Assembly (NCBI GenBank): GCA_964464925.1
Contig: CAYXLI010000009.1
Span: 180,554-244,553 of the forward strand
Reading direction: 5' to 3'
DNA from: CAYXLI01 sp964464925
GTDB taxonomy: Bacteria; Acidobacteriota; Terriglobia; Bryobacterales; Bryobacteraceae
DNA length: 64,000 nt
The position numbers were made by a program, and so were the translations under genes. The notes under the pieces were generated by a model. It was not told where the DNA came from. It made no database searches and saw nothing but the letters and a program-made list of their open reading frames with translations. This document shows, in pieces, positions 33,450-41,820 of the stretch (positions are counted from its first letter, which is position 1; every line of letters begins with the position of its first letter).

Positions 33450-34121
33450 CTACGAGTTGCTAACCAGCCCACCACGAGTGAGCCGCTGCGCAGCCTTTAA
33501 CAGTTTTTGTCGTGTCCGGAACAGCTTGACCTTGATTGTATTCTCGTTCATTCCGGTCATTTCCGCCAGTTCTTCAACGGAGTGCCCCTCTACTTCTTTC
33601 AGCATGATGAGGGTGCGATCTTCCTCCGACACCTTGGAGAGAAGTTTCAGGATCAGATCCCGCTTTTCGAGGGTAGAATCCACGGCGGGAGCTTTATCGC
33701 GCGCTGTCTCAGAGTTCTCCATCCTCTGAGAATCCTCTTCGGAGAAATCGCTTTCGTAAACCAGCTTACGCACTCTCTTCTTGCGCAAGTAGTCGTAGCA
33801 CTCGTTGACGGTGATCTTATAAATCCAAGTCAGGAGCGAACTCCGAAAGTCGAAGTTGCCGATGGAAAAGTAAATCTTGGCGAACACCTGCTGAGCTATG
33901 TCTTCTGCATCGTTATGGTTACGAAGAATCCCATAGATGATGGAGAAAACCTTAGTCTGATAGCGCTCGACGATTTCGCCGAATGCGATCTCGTCCTTGG
34001 CCTGAATGCGCCGGACCAGGGCTGCCTCGTCGGAGTTTCGGTGATCCACTCTTGTCTTAGTCCGAGTCTCTTCGCCGGTAGCGGGAAAAGGAAGCACGCC
34101 AGTCAAGGTGTCCATACCCAT
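33450..34121 (-). CDS. ECF-family RNA polymerase sigma factor
   Basis: About 223 residues from ATG 34121; the open frame extends to a TTG at 34136, and ATG 34115 is also possible. Region 2: AFGEIVERYQTKVFSIIYGI, HNDAEDIAQQVFAKIY and LLTWIYKITVNECYDYLRKK. Region 4: LSKVSEEDRTLIMLKEVEGH, then SVEELAEMTGMNENTIKVKL and FRTRQKLLKAA. This is an RpoE-like sigma70 family protein. It leads a minus-strand operon with an anti-sigma candidate and a Spy-like protein, suggesting response to envelope stress. The linker between regions 2 and 4 is long and charged. Confidence 0.93.
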   Translation of the reverse strand: MGMDTLTGVLPFPATGEETRTKTRVDHRNSDEAALVRRIQAKDEIAFGEIVERYQTKVFSIIYGILRNHNDAEDIAQQVFAKIYFSIGNFDFRSSLLTWIYKITVNECYDYLRKKRVRKLVYESDFSEEDSQRMENSETARDKAPAVDSTLEKRDLILKLLSKVSEEDRTLIMLKEVEGHSVEELAEMTGMNENTIKVKLFRTRQKLLKAAQRLTRGGLVSNS

Positions 34122-34307
34122 CTCGACGTGAAACAACTTTTTGCGGTTCCAACGGAGTTAAACACAGATACGTGTGCGAACAGCGCGCTTTTTGAATACG
34201 ATAACAGATTCGGAGCCGCATCCCAAAGCGTTCACCCAGCATCCTAAAGTATGGATGTGGCCACTAATTGTGGTTACAATGGGGAAAGGTTCATCCGAGG
34301 TATACAA

Positions 34308-34631
34308 ATGATTCAATTGACAGAGACAGCGGTAGGTAAGGTTCAGGAGATTCTGGGATCGCAGGAGCCGAAGCCTGCCGGCTTGCGGATCTCAGTGGTT
34401 GGCGGCGGCTGCTCGGGTTTCAGCTATTCGATGCAGTTCGAAAATAGCCCTGGCCTGCTGGACAAGACCTACGATTTCAGCGGCTTGAAGGTTTTCGTGG
34501 ACCAGGCGAGCCTCCTCTACCTGGACGGCGCCGAAGTGGACTATGTAGAGACGCTGGAAGGCTCGGGCTTCAAGTTCAACAATCCGAACGTGAAGTCGAC
34601 CTGCGGCTGCGGCAGCTCGTTTAGCGCCTAG
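34308..34631 (+). CDS. Iron-sulfur cluster carrier of the IscA/ErpA/HesB family
   Basis: 107 residues from the ATG at 34308; an upstream in-frame start would add non-conserved residues. It begins MIQLTETAVGKVQEIL and has the three cluster-binding cysteines in VVGGGCSGFSYSMQFE and STCGCGSSFSA. It receives or delivers [2Fe-2S]/[4Fe-4S] clusters in the cytoplasm. All key Cys are ordinary cysteine codons. It is transcribed alone, divergent from the ECF sigma gene, and ends at a strong terminator. Confidence 0.92.
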   Translation: MIQLTETAVGKVQEILGSQEPKPAGLRISVVGGGCSGFSYSMQFENSPGLLDKTYDFSGLKVFVDQASLLYLDGAEVDYVETLEGSGFKFNNPNVKSTCGCGSSFSA

Positions 34632-34654
34632 AATCTCAGCTCATTCCAACACAG

Positions 34655-34690
34655 AAAAGCCCACCAGCCTTCAAGTGGCGGTGGGCTTTT
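34655..34690 (+). terminator. Rho-independent terminator after the IscA-type gene
   Basis: AAAAGCCCACC (34655-34665) pairs with GGTGGGCTTTT (34680-34690), and TTTTTC follows. The A-run before the stem makes it potentially bidirectional. It starts 23 bases after the stop of the plus-strand gene. Confidence 0.9.
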
Positions 34691-34712
34691 TCATTCGGCT
34701 GCATGAAATGCA

Positions 34713-34742
34713 AAACGCCAAGGCGCGAGGCCTTGGCGTTTG
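34713..34742 (-). terminator. Terminator of the PEP-CTERM gene
   Basis: AACGCCAAGG (34714-34723) pairs with CCTTGGCGTT (34731-34740) around a seven-base loop; A residues flank the plus-strand side, giving TTTTG on the minus strand. It lies 26 bases past the stop of the minus-strand PEP-CTERM gene, between two convergent genes. Confidence 0.8.
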
Positions 34743-34767
34743 CTGAGAACTTCGGATCGGGCGAGGG

Positions 34768-35565
34768 TTACTTCTTGGCCGTGCGACGGCGGAAAAGAGC
34801 CAAACCGATCAAACCGGCGCCCATCAGAGTGAGGCTCATCGGCTCGGGTGCCAAGGTGAAGGTGTTCGCGATCGAAACGGTATTCATGGTAGCGGTACTT
34901 GTGGACGCCAATTGGGAAACATAGTTGTCCACAACCTGACCGAAATTGCCAACCGGGACCGTGCTGTTGGGAACCAGGCCAGTGAATGTGTTGTTGCCCA
35001 CGGGAACCGAACCAGTTCCGATAACAGAATTATTGATCGGAGCCTGACCGTTCAGCAGCACACCCTTTTGCAGGACCGAGCTGTCGAGCACGTTCGGGGT
35101 TCCGGCGACGTTGACGTTCGTCTGACCGCTAATGCTCTGGACCGCAGTCGCGCTCGGGCTGATGTTGTACTTTAATTCAAACGCGAAGTTTGCCGCCGTA
35201 GAACCGGCCCATGGCACGCTAAGCATCCAGCCATTCGCCATGTTCGGCGTGATAGTGACCGTCACGCTTGCAATGCCATTTTGCGTGAAGTTCACTATGT
35301 AATTCTGCATGTTCAGGCCGCTCGCCATGGATTGTTCGTTAATATACGACGGCGAGGTTGGCACCGTGTACGTGCTGCTGTTGGCAAACGCGTTGTCCTG
35401 ATAATTACTGAAGAAGAAGTTCGAGAACGTGAGGCCGGCGAACGTGCAGCCGGAAGTGCCAAGACCGTTCAACGTGTACATGTCGGTCGTGGTGGAGCAA
35501 GGGCCACCAAACGCCGCCACGGAGCTTAGTGCGAGAGCCGCAACAAGTCCAAGTATGTTTTTCAT
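34768..35565 (-). CDS. PEP-CTERM sorted extracellular protein
   Basis: 265 residues. A signal peptide (LGLVAALALSSVAAFG) leads a Ser/Thr/Asn-rich beta-structured mature region with two early cysteines. The C-terminus is a textbook sorting tag: APEPMSLTLMGAGLIGLALF then RRRTAKK, i.e. P-E-P, membrane helix, basic end. Such tags are processed by an exosortase, usually encoded with exopolysaccharide genes like those at 7.5-16.2 kb. No exosortase gene is in the window. A good SD (GGAGGA) precedes the ATG. The binding target of the mature protein is unknown. Confidence 0.85.
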   Translation of the reverse strand: MKNILGLVAALALSSVAAFGGPCSTTTDMYTLNGLGTSGCTFAGLTFSNFFFSNYQDNAFANSSTYTVPTSPSYINEQSMASGLNMQNYIVNFTQNGIASVTVTITPNMANGWMLSVPWAGSTAANFAFELKYNISPSATAVQSISGQTNVNVAGTPNVLDSSVLQKGVLLNGQAPINNSVIGTGSVPVGNNTFTGLVPNSTVPVGNFGQVVDNYVSQLASTSTATMNTVSIANTFTLAPEPMSLTLMGAGLIGLALFRRRTAKK

Positions 35566-35939
35566 TGTAAAACCGAGTCCTCCGAATGCGCCAAGTTATA
35601 CAGATGACGGGACATCCACCCGCTAGTTTGGCGCATAGGTAGATCATACGGGCCAGCCCCTGGGAAGTCAAGACTCACGTCACCTTTTTAGTACTAAGTA
35701 CTGGCGTCCTAACACATTCTCGTAGCTATACTTATCCTCATATGTGTTACGTAATACCCCCAGTTACAATCACCGCAACACGTTAACTCAGAGGTTACGT
35801 ACCATAAGTGTATAAAAAATAGAGACAGGTTTCCATCGACAGAGAGTTTTCTGTAACCCACCCCCATTCAGAGCACAAATGTGGGGGTTCCGATTCTGTG
35901 CGGTCCACCCGCGCTAGAATTCATACAAGCTCTTCAAAC
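35566..35939. other. 374-base A/T-richer intergenic region between divergent genes
   Basis: The only gap of more than 300 bases in the window. It separates the PEP-CTERM gene (minus) and murQ (plus) and is clearly more A/T-rich than its surroundings, as expected for two promoters. I see AT-rich promoter-like sequence near 35813-35823 (GTATAAAAAATAG), a short AGTACTAAGTACT repeat near 35690, and a 7-bp hairpin close to murQ. No tRNA, small ORF with a good SD or longer repeat was found. Confidence 0.6.
35860..35888 (+). promoter_or_regulatory. Hairpin in the murQ leader
   Basis: ACCCCCA (35860-35866) pairs with TGGGGGT (35882-35888) around a 15-base loop, about 50 bases before the murQ ATG. 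There is no U-run after it, so a terminator is unlikely. It may be an operator or a 5' UTR stability structure. Confidence 0.4.
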
Positions 35940-36827
35940 ATGCTTCGAAACCTGCTTACGGAAACACGCAACCCCGCTTCGAAAGAGATTGATCGTCTTC
36001 CGACGGCGGAAATCCTCACGATCCTTAATAATGAGGACCGCAGGGTTCCGGAGGCCGTGGCGGCAGAAATCCCCAGGATTGCCCAGGCGGTGGATGCAAT
36101 TGTAGCCGCCATCGAGCGAGGGGGCCGCCTGTACTACCTCGGTGCCGGAACGAGCGGACGCCTCGGCGTTCTGGACGCTTCCGAGTGTCCGCCAACCTAC
36201 AATGTCCCTTACGATTTAGTTCAAGGAATCATCGCCGGTGGCGAAGCAGCACTCTCGCGAGCGACAGAAGCCTCCGAGGACGAACCAGATTCGGGAGCCA
36301 GGGACCTGGTCAGCAGAGGATTCAAGAGCAGAGACGTCCTGGTTGGGATCGCGGCGAGCGGCAGAACACCATATGTACTTGGCGCTGTCCGGAAAGCAAC
36401 GGAACTGGGCGCTCAGACTGTAGGCATCAGCTGTTCCCCAAATTCGGAGTTGTCGCAGTTGGTGCAAATCCCAATCGAGCCCCTTGTGGGACCTGAGGTG
36501 GTGACCGGTTCAACGCGCATGAAAGCAGGGACGGCCACGAAGCTAGTGCTTAACATGCTGAGCACAGGCGCAATGATCCGGCTGGGCTATGTATATGGGA
36601 ACCTGATGGTGAACGTACAACCCAAGAACGAAAAACTGGTGGATCGGGCAACGCGCATCATCGCTGAGGCAGCGAACATTCCGTATGAAGACGCGAAGAC
36701 CCGCCTGCAGGAAGGTGGATCGGTGAAGACTGCCATCGTAATGGCAAAGAAGGGATTAGATCGCGCAGCGGCGGAGAAACTGCTGGAAGGCGCGCACGGC
36801 CGGCTGAAGCTGGCCCTCAACGAATAG
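35940..36827 (+). CDS. murQ: N-acetylmuramic acid 6-phosphate etherase
   Basis: 295 residues from ATG 35940 (MLRNLLTETRNPASKEIDRL); a longer in-frame start adds unrelated residues. MurQ removes the lactyl ether from MurNAc-6-P to give GlcNAc-6-P in cell-wall recycling. Signatures of the SIS domain: GGRLYYLGAGTSGRLGVLDA, ASECPPTYNVPYDLVQGIIA, VLVGIAASGRTPYVLGAV and VGPEVVTGSTRMKAGTATKL. The conserved catalytic Glu is in the ASECPP segment. The gene lies two bases before murA, pairing recycling with the first step of peptidoglycan synthesis. Confidence 0.95.
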   Translation: MLRNLLTETRNPASKEIDRLPTAEILTILNNEDRRVPEAVAAEIPRIAQAVDAIVAAIERGGRLYYLGAGTSGRLGVLDASECPPTYNVPYDLVQGIIAGGEAALSRATEASEDEPDSGARDLVSRGFKSRDVLVGIAASGRTPYVLGAVRKATELGAQTVGISCSPNSELSQLVQIPIEPLVGPEVVTGSTRMKAGTATKLVLNMLSTGAMIRLGYVYGNLMVNVQPKNEKLVDRATRIIAEAANIPYEDAKTRLQEGGSVKTAIVMAKKGLDRAAAEKLLEGAHGRLKLALNE

Positions 36828-36829
36828 CT

Positions 36830-38092
36830 ATGGAAAAGCTGGTTGTCGAAGGTGGAACGAGACTAGAGGGCGAAATCTGCATCAGCGGATCAAAGAATGC
36901 CGCGCTTCCCGCACTGGCTGCCTGCCTGCTGACGGAAGAGCCGGTCATCCTGCACCGCATCCCGCGGGTGCGCGATATAAGAACGATGGAGAAGCTGATG
37001 TCCCACACGGGCGTCGAGCTGACTAAAGAACCGAACGGGCCACATCATATCCAGGCAGCCAGCATCACGGATCCGGCCGCACCTTATGATCTGGTTAAGA
37101 CGATGAGGGCCTCGAGCCTGGTGCTGGGTCCGCTGGTAGCGCGTTGCGGCAGGGCTCGCGTTTCCATGCCCGGAGGATGCGCGATCGGCGCCCGGCCAAT
37201 CGATTTGCATGTTGGGGGCCTGGAGAAGCTCGGCGCAGTAACGACACAGGCGCACGGCTACATAGAAGCGTCGGCACCGGAAGGCCTACGAGGAACCACG
37301 GTGTATTTCGATCGAATCACCGTCACGGGAACCGAAGACCTGCTGATGGCGGCGACGCTAGCCAAAGGCGAAACCGTCTTGAAGAATGCGGCGCGCGAGC
37401 CCGAAGTGGTAGATCTTGCGAACCTGTTAATCAAAATGGGCGCGAAGATCGAAGGCGCCGGCACGGGTACCATCCGGATCGTAGGCGTTGACCGGCTTCA
37501 CGGCGCGGAACACACGATCATTGCGGACCGGATCGAAGCAGGCACGTTTCTGATTGCAGGCGCCATGACTGGAGGGGATCTGCTGATTCGAGATTGTGTG
37601 CCCGAGCACATTGCAGCGCTCACCTTCAAGATGCGCGAAGCAGGAGCGGACATTCAGGAATCCGGAAACACAATGCGTGTGAAAGGATCGGGAACCCTGA
37701 AAGCCGTGGACATGACCACACAGGAGTATCCGGGCTTTGCGACCGATCTTCAGGCCCAATATATGGCGCTGATGACGCAGGCAGAAGGAATCTCACTGAT
37801 CACCGAGACGATCTTCGAGAACCGGTTCATGCACGTTCTGGAGCTGGTTCGCATGGGGGCCAATATCCGGATTGATGGCAGCAAAGCGATCGTAGCGGGT
37901 GCGAAATCATTGAGCGGCGCCGGCGTAATTGCCTCGGACCTTCGTGCGAGCGCTTCGCTTGTACTCGCCGCACTGGTTGCCAAGGGCGAAACGATCATCG
38001 ATCGCGTGTACCACCTGGACCGGGGCTATGAGAGCATAGAGAAAAAACTGGAACGCGCCGGCGCACGGGTGCGGCGTATTGAGGAAGAATGA
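36830..38092 (+). CDS. murA: UDP-N-acetylglucosamine 1-carboxyvinyltransferase
   Basis: 420 residues. It adds enolpyruvate from PEP to UDP-GlcNAc, the first committed step of peptidoglycan synthesis in the cytoplasm. Start MEKLVVEGGTRLEGEICISG and SGSKNAALPALAACLL carry the catalytic Lys and Asn. The fosfomycin-reactive Cys is present in SMPGGCAIGARPIDLHV (about residue 116). TQEYPGFATDLQAQYMALMT and NRFMHVLELVRMGANIRIDG are also family hallmarks. It is flanked by murQ and a rhodanese gene in one operon, overlapping the latter by four bases. Confidence 0.97.
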   Translation: MEKLVVEGGTRLEGEICISGSKNAALPALAACLLTEEPVILHRIPRVRDIRTMEKLMSHTGVELTKEPNGPHHIQAASITDPAAPYDLVKTMRASSLVLGPLVARCGRARVSMPGGCAIGARPIDLHVGGLEKLGAVTTQAHGYIEASAPEGLRGTTVYFDRITVTGTEDLLMAATLAKGETVLKNAAREPEVVDLANLLIKMGAKIEGAGTGTIRIVGVDRLHGAEHTIIADRIEAGTFLIAGAMTGGDLLIRDCVPEHIAALTFKMREAGADIQESGNTMRVKGSGTLKAVDMTTQEYPGFATDLQAQYMALMTQAEGISLITETIFENRFMHVLELVRMGANIRIDGSKAIVAGAKSLSGAGVIASDLRASASLVLAALVAKGETIIDRVYHLDRGYESIEKKLERAGARVRRIEEE

Positions 38093-38481
38093 GCATGCCT
38101 GCCAAACACCACAGTCAAGGGTTCCTTGCGATCGTTGACGACGCCAAGTCCCGCGTGAAGCAGATCGATATCGAGGACTACAAGCGCATGAAGTCCGACG
38201 GAGAAGAATTGATTCTGGTTGACGTGCGCGAGGATAATGAGTGGGGCTCCGGCCACGCCGCCGGCGCGATGCATCTGAGCAAGGGCATTATCGAGCGCGA
38301 CGTAGAAACGAAGATTCCGGATAAGGACGCGAAGGTGGTGCTTTACTGCGGAGGCGGATTTCGCTCCGCGCTCGCAGCCGACAACCTGCAGAAGATGGGG
38401 TACCGGAATGTAATTTCTCTGGATGGCGGCTGGAGAGCCTACACAGAAGCCGGCCTGCCGGTCGAGCGGCAGGAGATCTAG
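38089..38481 (+). CDS. Rhodanese-domain sulfurtransferase
   Basis: 130 residues, ATG overlapping the murA stop; ATG 38095 is an alternative. A single rhodanese domain: LILVDVREDNEWGSGHAAGA, HLSKGIIERDVET, then the active loop YCGGGFRSALAADNL with the sulfur-carrying Cys, and VISLDGGWRAYTEAGLPV. The six-residue loop CGGGFR is of the sulfurtransferase type. It transfers sulfur to cyanide or thiol acceptors in the cytoplasm; the physiological acceptor is unknown. Its 3' end overlaps the next gene (opposite strand) by four bases. Confidence 0.9.
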   Translation: MSMPAKHHSQGFLAIVDDAKSRVKQIDIEDYKRMKSDGEELILVDVREDNEWGSGHAAGAMHLSKGIIERDVETKIPDKDAKVVLYCGGGFRSALAADNLQKMGYRNVISLDGGWRAYTEAGLPVERQEI

Positions 38482-38792
38482 AAGAAGATCATCTCCACGC
38501 TGCGATAGAGGACATAGACAAAAACGAGTGCCTCGATGACGCGAAGAATCTTCACGAAGAGATCGTTCAAGAATTCAAACCGGAGCAGCATGCCCGCTGC
38601 AAATCCGACGAGAATCACGCTGAAATTGAACGTCTCTTCCGAGCGCACAAGAGTGAAGACGACGACCAGAATCCAATAGAGAGGCGGCCAGTTGTTATAA
38701 AGCCCGCGCTTTTGCCTGACCACAATCATCGCCACGGTGAATGCGATGAGCAAAAGAACAGTTACTGTAAAGTTGTCGGCGCGGAAGTGCAT
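38478..38792 (-). CDS. Small polytopic membrane protein downstream of the porin-cytochrome genes
   Basis: 104 residues with three or four hydrophobic segments (FTVTVLLLIAFTVAMIVV, YWILVVVFTLV, FSVILVGFAAGMLL, VIEALVFVYVLYRSVEMIFF). No family is recognised. It starts seven bases after the stop of the MtrB-like gene, so it is probably the last gene of that operon. It carries no heme or Fe-S motif, so any role in electron transfer would be structural or unrelated. Confidence 0.6.
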   Translation of the reverse strand: MHFRADNFTVTVLLLIAFTVAMIVVRQKRGLYNNWPPLYWILVVVFTLVRSEETFNFSVILVGFAAGMLLRFEFLNDLFVKILRVIEALVFVYVLYRSVEMIFF

Positions 38793-38799
38793 AGGTCCG

Positions 38800-40791
38800 T
38801 CAGAACGCCCAGGTCAAGCTGGTAAACCCTGTGTGAGCGCGGTAATTCTGCAGGCTCTTAAACCCCTCCCGATAATGATAGTACTGATATCCGGCGTTCC
38901 AACGGAGTTTAGGCAAAATTTTTACGGAAATGCGGGTCATAGGCGATTCGTAGGTGAGCGGAAAAGTTTGGGCAAGGTAGAAAGCCAGATTTGCGACATC
39001 ATTCGTATTCCGGACAACAGTGGAGCGTCCGTCTCCTGTATCCTGAACGCGGCTGTATCCCACAAAGAGTTCGGTGCGCCGATTCATGCGAAACCTCACC
39101 TGCAGATTCCCGGCGTGGATATTGCTGATGTACCGCGAAGTGCCATTCAGCAGATCTCCGAGCACGAAGTACGAAATGCCGCCAGCAGTATCCAGGTGCA
39201 TTTTGTTATAGCCCGCATCGACGCTGAACCACTCTTTCGGCGCCCAAGACAGATCGGCTGAGTAAGTCCGCGACCTAGACGCGAAGGCAGAGAGGCTGAC
39301 CGAGTTTGTGTTGTAGTTGGTCTTGGCAAATGCCGTCAACGTCCAACTCTTCGCTTTGTACTGCACACGACCGTTTAGCGCGTGGTAATTCTTTTCTGCG
39401 ATCGGAAAGAAGGGATTATCGGCGCGGCCGATCTCTGCGTCCAGATTGACGGAGAGGGGCTTAATCGGGCGAAGACGGAGGCCGAAAGTACCGGCATGGA
39501 GGGTGTTCTCCTGTTCGGCGGCGCTTCGGTCCGCAGTTCCAAAGAATGTGGACTGCTGCACCGACCGGATTTTCCGGTTCGAAAACTGATACCCACTGTA
39601 CAAGGAAAGCGCATCGGACGCTCGGTAATTGAGGTCCGTCTGGTTCGTCAAAGTGCGAATACCGAGAAATTCAAAATTGAACTGCGTCGTGTTCAGATTT
39701 GCGATGTTGATCTGCGTAAAGCTTCCATCCCCATCGATACGCGTGTTGTGATAGCCCGTGTGATTCACGAACGTGAGGCGTTTGGAAGGAAATGCACTGA
39801 GCGTGAGGTTAGCGGCCGTGACAGGGCGGCGCGCGTTGCCAAGCACATACGTCTGCAACTGATTGGCAGCGCCAAATCGGCCTGTGCCAATGGCGTTCTC
39901 ATCAAATACGAAATTGCGCCGGCCGCCAGCGTAAGCAAAGCGGCCATTCATCTGGAGATAGCGGCTCCGGTCATTCACCCAATTGACGCGCCAGCTATTT
40001 GTATTTCCATGGTATGGCTGGCTTCGTTGAAAAGATGTCAGCGTTGTGGTGTCGTTCGGATTGTCTCCCGCCTGCAAGGCCACGCCAGACTCGGTTGTAT
40101 CCTCTTTGAAGTACTCCCAGCTTCGAAGGAAGTTGATGCGATTGCCGGCCAGAGTAACTTCCGCACCGAGCCGGTATTCGTTCTGCTGCCTTCGAATGTT
40201 GCTGAACAGCGGAAACTCATCGCCGCGGCTGTCGAACAGCTGGATTGTAGTGAGAGCCGGACCGTCCTGCACGTTACGGGAATAACCCAGGAAGATTTTC
40301 AGAAACGAAGACTGCGGAAAGAGAGTGAGCGAGTGGTCCTGCAGACGATGAGTGGTGTTGAGAAAATGCTGTCCTCCCGCGATAGTTAGTGCGGGATTGA
40401 AATAATCGTTTTCACGCCAGATCATGTCATAGCGGTACAGACCATTTTTGCTGATCCGCAACGAAGAGAATTGGTACGGGTCGTTTCCGAGCCCCTGCAC
40501 ATTGATCAACAGCTCATCGAAGTAATGCCCATGGCCATCTTTGGAGTAGGCGGCGAGGTTTCCGCCGAGCAGGCGGAGCCCGTTACGGAAATTCACGTCG
40601 CTCCGATACTTACTGGAATTGCCGTTCACGGTATAGAATCGGTAGCCCGTTTCGAAGGAGGAGGTTATGTTGTAGTCCCCATAGTTGTCTCCGCGCGGAT
40701 TTCCGGCCTGTTCATTTCCCGGAGCCATAACAGCCTGTGCGAACAGCGGCGCCATCATGGCGGCCGACAGGAGGACGAATCGGAATCTCAT
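38800..40791 (-). CDS. MtrB/PioB-like outer-membrane beta-barrel protein
   Basis: 663 residues with a signal peptide (FVLLSAAMMAPLFAQ) and then almost wholly alternating polar/aromatic beta strands (GDYNITSSFETGYRFYTVNG, NEYRLGAEVTLAGNRINFLR, LRWNAGYQYYHYREG), ending in Phe (SLTWAF), the usual outer-membrane barrel signal. Length and strand number fit MtrB/PioB porins that sheath a decaheme cytochrome. No Cys is present, so the N-terminal CxxC of Shewanella MtrB is missing. The gene overlaps the decaheme cytochrome gene by four bases. Identification rests on that pairing as much as on sequence. Confidence 0.78.
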   Translation of the reverse strand: MRFRFVLLSAAMMAPLFAQAVMAPGNEQAGNPRGDNYGDYNITSSFETGYRFYTVNGNSSKYRSDVNFRNGLRLLGGNLAAYSKDGHGHYFDELLINVQGLGNDPYQFSSLRISKNGLYRYDMIWRENDYFNPALTIAGGQHFLNTTHRLQDHSLTLFPQSSFLKIFLGYSRNVQDGPALTTIQLFDSRGDEFPLFSNIRRQQNEYRLGAEVTLAGNRINFLRSWEYFKEDTTESGVALQAGDNPNDTTTLTSFQRSQPYHGNTNSWRVNWVNDRSRYLQMNGRFAYAGGRRNFVFDENAIGTGRFGAANQLQTYVLGNARRPVTAANLTLSAFPSKRLTFVNHTGYHNTRIDGDGSFTQINIANLNTTQFNFEFLGIRTLTNQTDLNYRASDALSLYSGYQFSNRKIRSVQQSTFFGTADRSAAEQENTLHAGTFGLRLRPIKPLSVNLDAEIGRADNPFFPIAEKNYHALNGRVQYKAKSWTLTAFAKTNYNTNSVSLSAFASRSRTYSADLSWAPKEWFSVDAGYNKMHLDTAGGISYFVLGDLLNGTSRYISNIHAGNLQVRFRMNRRTELFVGYSRVQDTGDGRSTVVRNTNDVANLAFYLAQTFPLTYESPMTRISVKILPKLRWNAGYQYYHYREGFKSLQNYRAHTGFTSLTWAF

Positions 40792-41741
40792 CGCAGGAAC
40801 CTCGAATCCGCATTGGACCCGTGAATCCGCACATGGCAGGTGGTGCAGTTCTGATAGCGCGGATCGGCCATATTGTGCGAACCGGACTGCGTCGGGATGC
40901 CAGAGTTACTTCGGCCGAACGTGCCCGCCCCGTTATGGCACTCCAGGCAAAGTGTGAAGGTGACGGGACGCCTCAGCAGACGGGCATTCGTAGAGCCATG
41001 CGGACTGTGGCACACTTCGCAGCCATCCACGCGCGTGGCGGCATGTTCAAAGAGAAACGGCCCGCGCTTGTCGGTGTGGCAGCGCAGGCAGGGCTCCTCA
41101 TTCGTTTGTGCCTGATCGACCATGCGGGGCCTGGCGGACATACGCCAGGTTGGGGCGGGTGCGCCGTGCGGGTTGTGGCAATCCGTGCACTGCATAAAGC
41201 CTTCGTTGACGCGATGCTTGAAAGGCATAGCGAACTGACTGCGGATCTGCTGGTGGCACTCGTAGCAGACATCGATCTGTCTCTTGGCCAGCAGGAACTT
41301 TGGCGTTTGCGATTTGTGGATCGAGTGGCAATTGGTGCAGACGACGCCGGCGAGGGTGTGCGAAGAGCGGCGGATGTTCGCGCGGGAGAGGTCCTTATTG
41401 TGGCAAGTGAGGCAGCTATCGAGAATCCCGGCCGGCTTCATGAGCGAGTACGCGTGCGGAATTGTGGCCTTCCCGCCGCGCGCTTCGACGTGTTCCTTTC
41501 CGGGCCCGTGGCAGCCTTCACAACCGGTGCGCTCGGGCGGCTGGTTACCGGAGGCGATACTCCTGTAATGCGGATTCTTATAGAAGTTCAGAGTGATGTT
41601 GGGATGACAAGTCTTGCAGACCGCGCTGCCCACGTACTGCGGCACGGTGGAGTTCGCGGAAGTTGTGGCCGGGTCCGACTGTGCCAGGGCAACAACGCAG
41701 AACAGAGCTAAAACAAATATCGCCTGAGTTGTTGGTCGCAC
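40788..41741 (-). CDS. Decaheme c-type cytochrome (MtrA/DmsE/PioA-like)
   Basis: 317 residues, GTG start, signal peptide (AIFVLALFCVVALAQ). Ten CxxCH heme-binding motifs can be counted: CKTCH, CEGCH, CLTCH, CTNCH, CYECH, CTDCH, CLRCH, CEVCH, CLECH and CTTCH. Extra His (e.g. HSIH, KHRVNEG) would serve as distal ligands. Ten hemes in about 300 residues is the signature of MtrA/DmsE-type periplasmic cytochromes that pass electrons through an outer-membrane porin. The next gene is just such a barrel. No strong SD precedes the GTG; two CACTATA repeats lie across it. Direction of electron flow (to metals, humics, or inward) cannot be read. Confidence 0.92.
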   Translation of the reverse strand: MRPTTQAIFVLALFCVVALAQSDPATTSANSTVPQYVGSAVCKTCHPNITLNFYKNPHYRSIASGNQPPERTGCEGCHGPGKEHVEARGGKATIPHAYSLMKPAGILDSCLTCHNKDLSRANIRRSSHTLAGVVCTNCHSIHKSQTPKFLLAKRQIDVCYECHQQIRSQFAMPFKHRVNEGFMQCTDCHNPHGAPAPTWRMSARPRMVDQAQTNEEPCLRCHTDKRGPFLFEHAATRVDGCEVCHSPHGSTNARLLRRPVTFTLCLECHNGAGTFGRSNSGIPTQSGSHNMADPRYQNCTTCHVRIHGSNADSRFLR

Positions 41742-41820
41742 TATATGACACTATACGCGAGTGATAAAACCCGAGTTGTGCAAAATTTGTAAAGACCCGG
41801 CAAAACGTTGGCCTCCGGTG

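Noticed and set aside
38737..40389. Plus-strand open frames opposite the MtrB-like barrel gene
   Set aside because: They are broken into several pieces and show no domain; the minus-strand barrel has a signal peptide and a terminal Phe.
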